Source: Alphaproteobacteria bacterium
GTDB taxonomy: Bacteria > Pseudomonadota > Alphaproteobacteria > ATCC43930 > CGMCC-115725
DNA length: 5,576 nucleotides
Direction of reading: 5' to 3'
Assembly: GCA_030039775.1 (NCBI GenBank)
Contig: JASHUX010000211.1
Span: 1 to 5,576 of the forward strand
Both the position numbers and the translations under genes were made by a program. The notes under the pieces were generated by a model. The model was not told where the DNA came from. It made no database searches and saw only the letters and a list, made by a program, of their open reading frames with translations. Of this stretch, positions 1 to 4,400 are shown piece after piece (position 1 is the stretch's first letter; each line of letters opens with the position of its first letter).

Positions 1-489
1 GCCGACAAAGCCGAGATCGAGCACTTTTTCGATGTTGCTGTCGGGGTCCTTGTGCTTGCGCTTCAATTGGCGGGCGCGGATCAGGCTCGCGTCCTTGCCG
101 GAAAGACCGATGGCGCGGCCGCCCGCGCCGTTGATCGCCGACGCGATTTCCTTGTTGATCGAGCCTGACAGCACCATTTCGACGATCTCGACCGTCGCCC
201 GGTCGGTGACGCGCAAGCCGTCGACGAACGAGGATTTGATCTTGAGCCGCTCCAGCATCGCGCCGATTTGCGGTCCGCCGCCATGCACCACGATCGGGTT
301 CAAGCCGACCTGCTTCAGCAGCACGACGTCGGCGGCGAACAATTTGCCGAGATGTTCCTCGCCCATCGCATGGCCGCCGTATTTCACCACGACGGTCTTG
401 CCGGCGTAGCGTTTCAAATAGGGGAGGGCGGCCGCGAGGGTCGCGGCCTTGCTGTGCGGGTCGATCGCGGCGGACTTGTCGTCGCTCAT
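1..489 (-). CDS. argB: Acetylglutamate kinase (NAGK), 3' end outside window
   Basis: Catalyses ATP-dependent phosphorylation of N-acetyl-L-glutamate, the second step of arginine biosynthesis, in the cytosol. The 163 N-terminal residues are present in one open frame running off the window edge; a full protein is usually about 300 residues, so the C-terminal half is missing only because the window stops. Visible family motifs are the phosphate-binding VKYGG (about 35-39), the glycine-rich VVHGGGPQ (67-74), the substrate-binding GLRVTD (91-96), EIVEMVLSG (101-109) and GLSGKD (128-133). About 30 residues precede the first beta-strand, including a helix-like [18 protein letters not shown]; such an extension is known from hexameric, arginine-inhibited NAGKs, so feedback inhibition is inferred. 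The ATG lies 12 bp after the engB stop with no clear Shine-Dalgarno, suggesting co-transcription and coupled translation. Identity is very secure. Confidence 0.97.
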   Translation of the reverse strand, partial: MSDDKSAAIDPHSKAATLAAALPYLKRYAGKTVVVKYGGHAMGEEHLGKLFAADVVLLKQVGLNPIVVHGGGPQIGAMLERLKIKSSFVDGLRVTDRATVEIVEMVLSGSINKEIASAINGAGGRAIGLSGKDASLIRARQLKRKHKDPDSNIEKVLDLGFVG

Positions 490-501
490 GGCCGGCGCAA
501 T

Positions 502-1191
502 CTAGCCTGCGTTGCGGGGCGCCGCCAGTTCGGCGAGCGCGCCGCGCAGTTCGGCGATGCCGGTGCCGGCGCGCGCGCTGGTGAGATAGACGGCGGGATA
601 CGCGGCCGGATGCCGCGCCAGGTCGGCCGCGGTCGCGGCGGCCATGCGGGCCAAGGCGTTGCCCTCGACCTCGTCGCACTTAGTCAGCACCGCCGCATAG
701 GACAAGGCCGCTTCGTCGAGGAGGGCCAAGGCGCGGCGGTCCGCGGGCTTGATGCCGTGGCGCGCGTCGATGAGCAGCAGCACGCGGCGCAAGCCGGCGC
801 GGCCCTTGAGGTAATGCTCGATCAGCTTGGTCCAGTTCGCGACCAGCCGTTTCTGCGCGGCGGCGTAGCCGTAGCCGGGCAGATCGACGAACATCAGCCG
901 GCCGCCGAGATCGAAAAAATTGATCTGCTGGGTGCGCCCCGGCGTGTTGGAGACGCGCGCCAGCGCACGGCGTCCGGTTAGCGCGTTGAGCAGACTCGAT
1001 TTGCCCACATTGGAGCGGCCGGCCAGCGCCAGCTCCGACAATCCCGGCGGGGGCAAGGCGTCTTCCCGCGCGGCCCCGGCGCGGAAATCGCACGCGCCCG
1101 CGAACAGCTTGCGCCCCGCCTCGATCTGTTCCCCAGTCGGAGAAAGCTCAGAGGGATAAACGGCAGCAACGCTCGTTTGGGATGTCATCAT
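502..1191 (-). CDS. engB: Ribosome biogenesis GTP-binding protein EngB/YsxC/YihA
   Basis: A TrmE-Era-EngA-EngB-family GTPase that acts in late assembly of the large ribosomal subunit. The 229-residue protein carries all G motifs: G1 GRSNVGKS (58-65), G2 threonine in NTPGRTQQ (T87), G3 DLPG (103-106) within DLPGYGYA, G4 TKCD (170-173) and G5 TSA (204-206). The roughly 50-residue N-terminal lead containing IEAGRKLFAGACDF is typical of alphaproteobacterial members. Two adjacent ATGs (1189-1191 and 1186-1188) can serve as start; an in-frame TAA sits directly before the first (1192-1194), so no earlier start is possible. The only Shine-Dalgarno-like stretch, GGGGA about 9 nt before the first ATG, lies in a palindromic repeat element that fills most of the gap to yidC. 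It is followed 12 bp later by argB. Function is certain by motif; only the choice between the two ATGs is open. Confidence 0.97.
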   Translation of the reverse strand: MMTSQTSVAAVYPSELSPTGEQIEAGRKLFAGACDFRAGAAREDALPPPGLSELALAGRSNVGKSSLLNALTGRRALARVSNTPGRTQQINFFDLGGRLMFVDLPGYGYAAAQKRLVANWTKLIEHYLKGRAGLRRVLLLIDARHGIKPADRRALALLDEAALSYAAVLTKCDEVEGNALARMAAATAADLARHPAAYPAVYLTSARAGTGIAELRGALAELAAPRNAG

Positions 1192-1277
1192 TTATCGTCG
1201 TCCCCGCGAAAGCGGGAATCCAGGATGAGCGAGGTGCATTGGCCCTAGGCCCCCTGCTTCCGCAGGGCGACGATAAA
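1191..1277. repeat. REPIN-like palindromic repeat element between yidC and engB
   Basis: Seen directly: perfect 10-bp inverted repeats TTTATCGTCG (1191-1200) and CGACGATAAA (1268-1277) bound the element. Inside are two hairpins in opposite orientation: CCCGC-GAAA-GCGGG (1203-1216) and CCCTGC-TTCC-GCAGGG (1252-1267), separated by a 35-bp spacer. The left arm (read with its flank CGTCGTCCCCGC...) and the reverse complement of the right arm resemble each other, so the whole is a pair of inverted, diverged copies of one unit. The left arm belongs to the widely scattered proteobacterial repeat whose translation reads VVPAKAGIQ, which often causes false ORF calls. It is non-coding. In the yidC-engB transcript it could fold as a cruciform that protects the yidC 3' end or dampens read-through; no U-run follows, so it is not a standard intrinsic terminator. 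Repeat number in the genome cannot be seen from here. Confidence 0.8.
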
Positions 1278-1301
1278 GAATTTCACCGGCTAAGGATAAT
1301 G

Positions 1302-3020
1302 TCAGGCTTTGACCGGGGTCTTCTTGACCTGGACTTGACGCAAGATCAGCCATTGTTGCGCGATCGACAGGGTGTTGTTCCAGGCCCAATAAATCACCAG
1401 CCCGGCCGGGAAGTGCGCGAGCATGAAAGTAAATACCACCGGCAGCGCCAGCATCATCCTGGCTTGAGTCGGGTCCGGCGAGGTCGGCGTCATCTTCTGT
1501 TGCAGGAACATGGTGACGCCCATGATCAACGGCCACAAACCGATCGACAGGAAACCGATGATCGGCAGATCGGCCGGCGGCGCCCACGGCAACAGGCCGA
1601 ACAGGTTCAAGAGGCTGGTCGGATCGGGCACCGACAGATCGTGGATCCAGCCATAGAACGGCGCCTGCCGCATCTCGATGGTCACCGACAATACCTTGTA
1701 GAGCGAGAAGAACACCGGAATCTGAATCACGATCGGCAAACAGCCGGACGCCGGGTTGGCGCCGCTGTTCTTGTAAAGCGCCATCATTTCCTGGTTGAGG
1801 CGCGCTTTGTCGTTACCAAATCGCTCCTTGAGCTTGGCCATTTCCGGCTGCAACAGTTTCATCTTGCTCATCGAGCGATAGGACCGGTTGGCCAGCGGGA
1901 AGAACACGATCTTCACGCCCAACGTAAATAGCAGGATGGCCAAGCCAAAATTCCCGATGTGGCGATAGAAGAAATCCAGGATCAGGAAGATCGGCTTGGT
2001 CAGAAAATAGAACCAGCCGAAATCGATGGCGCGATCGAAGCGCGGTATGTGCAGATGCGTTTCGTAATCGTCGAGCAGGCGCACTTCCTTGGCGCCGGCG
2101 AATAACCGGTCCGTCGTCGAAACCGACGCGCCCGGCGCGATCACGTTCGCGGCGCCGGTATAGTCGACTTGGTAGAGGTCGCCTTGCGGCCGCGGCACCT
2201 TGGTGAAACGCGTGTCGACCGGCTCGCGCTGGGCCGGAATCAGGGATGCCAGCCAGTACTCGTCGGTCAGGCCGAACCAGCCGCCGGTGGTCTTGAAATT
2301 ATTGGGCTTGTCGAGATCGGCGTAGCTCAACTCATGCAGCGTGCCGTCCAGCACGCCGATCGGGCCGACGTGAAGCAAGCGGTTGGACTGCACCGGCGTC
2401 TTGCCACCGCGCGAGATCAGCCCATAGGGATAGAGAGTCACCGGTTTGGCGCCGTGATTCTCGACCGATTGCGTGATCGTGAACATGTAATCCGAATCGA
2501 CCGCGATCTTGCGCACGAACCGCAAGCCCTCGCCGTTGTCCCAGGTCAGGGTCGCGGGATGCTCGACGCCCAGCATGGTGTCGCCAGTCTGCCATTGTGT
2601 TGCCGAGTCGGGTGTTTTGACGCCGGCATCGGAGCTGGCGACCCAGCCGAATTCGGCGAAGTAAGGCGCCTCGGTGCCGTCGGGCGACAGCAACTGTACC
2701 AACGGCGAACTCGGCGCCTGCGTCTCGCGGTAGTTGGTCAGCGTCAGATCGTCGAGCCGCGCGCCGACGAGGTCGATCGAGCCCTCGAGCCGCGGCGTCG
2801 AGATCTTGAGACGCGGCGATTTGCCGAGTGCGGCGCCGCGGGTGGCGGGTACCGGCGCGGGCACGCTCGGCGCCTTCGGCGCCGATTGTTGCGACGAGGC
2901 GGCGGTCTGAGCCGGCTGAGGCGGCGTCTTCGGCTTCGATGACGGCCACAAATATTGGAAGCCGATCAGGATGACGATCGAGACCACGACCGCGATAATC
3001 AGGTTGCGTTGATTTTCCAT
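1302..3020 (-). CDS. yidC: Membrane protein insertase YidC (Oxa1 family)
   Basis: Inserts and folds inner-membrane proteins, alone or with the SecYEG translocon. The 572-residue protein has the full Gram-negative layout: N-terminal anchor helix (about 7-24), Pro/Ala/Ser-rich linker (about 29-65), large periplasmic P1 domain (about 70-335, with DNGEGLRFVRK and GGWFGLTDEYW), then the conserved insertase core. Core helices lie near 356-376, 427-445, 484-505 and 521-546; signature stretches include SMSKMKLLQPEM (383-394), the cytoplasmic coiled hairpin around NDKARLNQEMMALYK (403-417), CLPIVIQIPVFFSLY (427-441), RQAPFYGWIHDLS (451-463) and FPAGLVIYW (537-545). By my alignment the hydrophilic-groove arginine of E. 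coli (R366) is replaced by Lys370. A short basic tail (QVKKTPVKA) ends the protein. The ATG is 9 bp after the yidD stop without a clear Shine-Dalgarno, so coupling to yidD is likely. Length is close to the family norm. Confidence 0.98.
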   Translation of the reverse strand: MENQRNLIIAVVVSIVILIGFQYLWPSSKPKTPPQPAQTAASSQQSAPKAPSVPAPVPATRGAALGKSPRLKISTPRLEGSIDLVGARLDDLTLTNYRETQAPSSPLVQLLSPDGTEAPYFAEFGWVASSDAGVKTPDSATQWQTGDTMLGVEHPATLTWDNGEGLRFVRKIAVDSDYMFTITQSVENHGAKPVTLYPYGLISRGGKTPVQSNRLLHVGPIGVLDGTLHELSYADLDKPNNFKTTGGWFGLTDEYWLASLIPAQREPVDTRFTKVPRPQGDLYQVDYTGAANVIAPGASVSTTDRLFAGAKEVRLLDDYETHLHIPRFDRAIDFGWFYFLTKPIFLILDFFYRHIGNFGLAILLFTLGVKIVFFPLANRSYRSMSKMKLLQPEMAKLKERFGNDKARLNQEMMALYKNSGANPASGCLPIVIQIPVFFSLYKVLSVTIEMRQAPFYGWIHDLSVPDPTSLLNLFGLLPWAPPADLPIIGFLSIGLWPLIMGVTMFLQQKMTPTSPDPTQARMMLALPVVFTFMLAHFPAGLVIYWAWNNTLSIAQQWLILRQVQVKKTPVKA

Positions 3021-3029
3021 CGCCGGCGT

Positions 3030-3269
3030 CTAGTGCGAATGGGCCGGCGGGACCGGGTCGTAACCGCCTTCATGCCACGGATGGCAGCGCAGAATCCGTG
3101 CTAGCGCCAGCCTGACGCCGCGCCATGGGCCGTGTCGTCCGATCGCTTCCGTCGCGTAATGCGAGCAGGACGGCTCGAACCGGCAATTGTTGCCGAGCGC
3201 CGGGGCCAAGCCGAGCTGGTACATCCGGATCGCGCCGCGCAACAAATATCCGACGAGACGGCTGAACAT
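3030..3269 (-). CDS. yidD: Membrane protein insertion efficiency factor YidD
   Basis: Small amphipathic, membrane-associated protein that helps YidC-dependent insertion. It is recognised by [16 protein letters not shown] and [15 protein letters not shown], the family's hallmark blocks, with three cysteines (29, 35, 62 in the 79-residue form). The frame stays open to a GTG at 3288-3290, which would give 86 residues and overlap the rnpA stop. I chose the ATG at 3267-3269 because AGGAA lies 8 nt before it and because the resulting N-terminus ([10 protein letters not shown], about 26 residues before the conserved NCRF) matches the usual family length better. With this start the gene follows rnpA by 11 bp and precedes yidC by 9 bp, the standard arrangement. 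Function is secure; the start is moderately so. Confidence 0.95.
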   Translation of the reverse strand: MFSRLVGYLLRGAIRMYQLGLAPALGNNCRFEPSCSHYATEAIGRHGPWRGVRLALARILRCHPWHEGGYDPVPPAHSH

Positions 3270-3280
3270 CGAAATTTTTC

Positions 3281-3628
3281 CTAGCGCCACAGGCCGAGGC
3301 GCTTCAACCCGGTTTCCAAATCGCCGACCAGCTCGGCATAGGGACGCCTGACGGTCTCGACGCGCGCAATCAATACGTAATCATGTCCCGCTGCCGCGTG
3401 AAGGGGCATCGTCGCCGCAACCGCCGCTTTGAGCCGCCGGCGCGCCCGGTTGCGCTCGACCGCGATGCCAACCTTGCGGCTCGCGGTAAAGCCGACGCGG
3501 CTTTCGGCGGCGGTCGCGTTCGCGCAGGGTACGGCCTGGAGGATCAAGCCCGGCGTCACGCATTTCCGGCGGGAATCGGCGACCCGGAGAAACTCCGCGC
3601 GCCGGGTGAGGCGCGCCATCGCGACCAT
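3281..3628 (-). CDS. rnpA: Ribonuclease P protein component
   Basis: Basic protein subunit of RNase P, which binds the catalytic RNA and helps cleave the 5' leaders of pre-tRNAs. The 115-residue product shows the family signature: [10 protein letters not shown] near the N-terminus (7-16), [26 protein letters not shown] across 44-69 with the RNR core at 59-61, then the closing DYVLIAR (83-89) and [15 protein letters not shown] segments. Length and charge are normal. The ATG (3626-3628) is only 3 bp beyond the rpmH stop, and no convincing Shine-Dalgarno is visible in the rpmH tail, so translational coupling is likely. A second in-frame ATG three codons on (3617-3619) is an alternative start. 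It is co-transcribed with rpmH from the promoter upstream of that gene. Confidence 0.97.
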   Translation of the reverse strand: MVAMARLTRRAEFLRVADSRRKCVTPGLILQAVPCANATAAESRVGFTASRKVGIAVERNRARRRLKAAVAATMPLHAAAGHDYVLIARVETVRRPYAELVGDLETGLKRLGLWR

Positions 3629-3631
3629 ATG

Positions 3632-3766
3632 CTAGGCCGACAAGCGTTTGCGGCCCTTGGCCCGGCGCCGCGACAGCACGATGCGGCCGCCGCTGCTGGC
3701 CATGCGCTGCATGAAGCCATGGCGCCGCTTGCGGACGAGCTTGCTCGGCTGATAGGTGCGCTTCAC
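3632..3766 (-). CDS. rpmH: 50S ribosomal protein L34
   Basis: Small, very basic protein of the large ribosomal subunit. Translation gives exactly 44 residues beginning (M)[17 protein letters not shown], continuing with [13 protein letters not shown] and ending [13 protein letters not shown], which is the full-length L34 pattern. The start is GTG (3764-3766), fixed by the invariant KRTYQPS N-terminus and by GGAG at 3776-3779, 9 nt upstream. It is the first gene of the rpmH-rnpA-yidD-yidC unit, with its own promoter about 40-70 bp upstream, and its TAG stop is 3 bp from the rnpA ATG. The short length and GTG start make it easy to miss. Confidence 0.98.
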   Translation of the reverse strand: MKRTYQPSKLVRKRRHGFMQRMASSGGRIVLSRRRAKGRKRLSA

Positions 3767-3775
3767 GGTCGGGTA

Positions 3776-3779
3776 CTCC
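3776..3779 (-). promoter_or_regulatory. Ribosome binding site of rpmH
   Basis: GGAG (within TGGAGTACC) on the minus strand, 9 nt before the GTG start of rpmH. It supports GTG rather than any ATG as the initiation codon. Confidence 0.7.
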
Positions 3780-3807
3780 AAACGTCGGGCTGTCAGACGG
3801 AAGGCGC

Positions 3808-3836
3808 TTTTTAGGGGAAGGCGCCCATCAAGTCAA
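3808..3836 (-). promoter_or_regulatory. Probable sigma70-type promoter of rpmH operon
   Basis: On the minus strand a -35 box TTGACT (3831-3836) is followed after exactly 17 bp by TAAAAA (3808-3813), a 4 of 6 match to the -10 consensus. The predicted transcript would start near 3800 and give a leader of about 35 nt before the rpmH GTG. The -35 box begins 12 bp beyond the stop of the upstream small membrane-protein gene, so rpmH need not depend on read-through. A 9-bp direct repeat, GCGCCTTCC, sits on either side of the -10 box (3816-3824 and 3799-3807). Box assignment is by eye. Confidence 0.6.
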
Positions 3837-3848
3837 CGCAAGGCGGTC

Positions 3849-4118
3849 TTACCAGCGGGCGCCCGGTCCCCGATACCAAGGCGGCGGACCCCACTCCGCA
3901 TGCCAGAAATAATAACGCACCGGGGTCAGCGACCAGATGAACGCGACGATCCAGCCTAAGCCCGACCAGCCCAGGAGGAAGTTCAGCAGAAAAATGCCGA
4001 TACGGCTGTGATGGCCGCGCACGAAGGCGATGATCGACGGCAGGAAATAAAGCAGGAAGCCGATCAGGCCGAAGCCCGGATGGTGCCACGGATAGGAATA
4101 GCCGTAATCGTAGTACAT
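3849..4118 (-). CDS. Superinfection immunity protein family (T4 Imm-like) membrane protein
   Basis: An 89-residue protein made mainly of two membrane helices (about 15-34 and 39-63) joined by a short charged loop VRGHHSR. The core YFLPSIIAFVRGHHS (24-38) and IFLLNFLLGWSGLGWIVAF (42-60) match my memory of the superinfection immunity family (PF14373), named after phage T4 Imm, which blocks DNA entry of later phages. Many bacterial chromosomes carry such proteins with no shown immunity role, so the activity here is unproven. The N-terminus is tyrosine-rich (MYYDYGYSYPWHH) and the C-terminus Trp/Pro/Gly-rich (HAEWGPPPWYRGPGARW); both tails look surface-exposed. A near-perfect Shine-Dalgarno AAGGAGG (4124-4130) lies 5 nt before the ATG. 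It follows the 51-aa gene by 66 bp and lies just ahead of the rpmH promoter. Confidence 0.85.
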   Translation of the reverse strand: MYYDYGYSYPWHHPGFGLIGFLLYFLPSIIAFVRGHHSRIGIFLLNFLLGWSGLGWIVAFIWSLTPVRYYFWHAEWGPPPWYRGPGARW

Positions 4119-4123
4119 CGCGC

Positions 4124-4170
4124 CCTCCTTGGGTGGGCGGCAGCAGGGTCGCGCAAATCGACGCCCAAGG
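4124..4170 (-). promoter_or_regulatory. Strong Shine-Dalgarno with possible sequestering stem
   Basis: AAGGAGG (4124-4130) is the ribosome binding site of the superinfection-immunity-like gene. Its AAGG is also the end of CCCAAGG (minus strand, 4133 to 4127), which is perfectly complementary to CCTTGGG (minus strand, 4170 to 4164) 30 nt upstream. If the 7-bp stem formed in the mRNA it would hide half of the binding site. The pairing is seen in the sequence; a regulatory role is inference, and the 30-nt loop makes it only moderately stable. Confidence 0.4.
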
Positions 4171-4184
4171 CAATACGGGCCGGT

Positions 4185-4340
4185 TCAGTGCAATAGATGC
4201 GGCCACAGGCCGGTGATGCCGACGATGATAAGATAGATCGCGACGATGAAATTCAGAATCCGCGGCACGATCAGGATAAGAATGCCGGCGATCAGCGCGA
4301 TCAGCGGCTGGATGGTCAGCATATTGAGCGTGAAGTGCAT
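4185..4340 (-). CDS. DUF3096-type small membrane protein, 51 aa
   Basis: The frame reads MHFTLNMLTIQPLIALI at the start, continues AGILILIVPRILNF and IVAIYLIIVGITGL, and ends WPHLLH before TGA. It is almost wholly hydrophobic, forming two membrane helices (about 10-25 and 31-46) around a conserved-looking VPRILN turn. The pattern QPLIALIAGILILIVPR...LNxIVAIYLIIVGxxGL is what I recall for DUF3096, a family of about 50 residues of unknown function common in Proteobacteria. A good Shine-Dalgarno GGGAG (4347-4351) lies 6 nt before the ATG, supporting a real gene and this start; ATG at codon 7 is an alternative. It follows the flavoprotein gene by 60 bp and precedes the superinfection-immunity-like gene by 66 bp, on the same strand, so the two small membrane proteins may share a transcript. 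Confidence 0.85.
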   Translation of the reverse strand: MHFTLNMLTIQPLIALIAGILILIVPRILNFIVAIYLIIVGITGLWPHLLH

Positions 4341-4400
4341 CGAAGGCTCCCAGGTGGCGTCATTGGGATAACACCGAGGAGGGGAATTCGCTCCGCGCGA

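Noticed and set aside
268..981. 237-residue open frame on the plus strand
   Set aside because: It runs antisense across argB and engB, both certain genes; it is Gly/Arg/Ala-rich because of GC-rich codon bias.
1252..1267. Hairpin CCCTGC-TTCC-GCAGGG as a rho-independent terminator of yidC
   Set aside because: No run of U follows on the minus strand (GGGCC follows), so it is better explained as one arm of the paired repeat.
1182..1931. 249-residue open frame on the plus strand beginning MSSFIVVPAKAGIQ
   Set aside because: The start is translated palindromic repeat, a well-known false-ORF signature, and the rest is antisense to yidC with no protein-like pattern.
2169..2942. 257-residue open frame on the plus strand within yidC
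   Set aside because: Antisense shadow of the yidC periplasmic domain; composition dominated by Arg/Gly/Leu, no recognisable domain.
3811..4206. 131-residue open frame on the minus strand overlapping the superinfection-immunity-like gene in another frame
   Set aside because: The 89-residue frame has the perfect SD and the family pattern; this one does not, and it would overrun the rpmH promoter.
4341..4400. Terminator or promoter between the flavoprotein gene and the 51-aa gene
   Set aside because: Beyond the SD of the 51-aa gene I found neither a convincing stem with U-run nor a -35/-10 pair.
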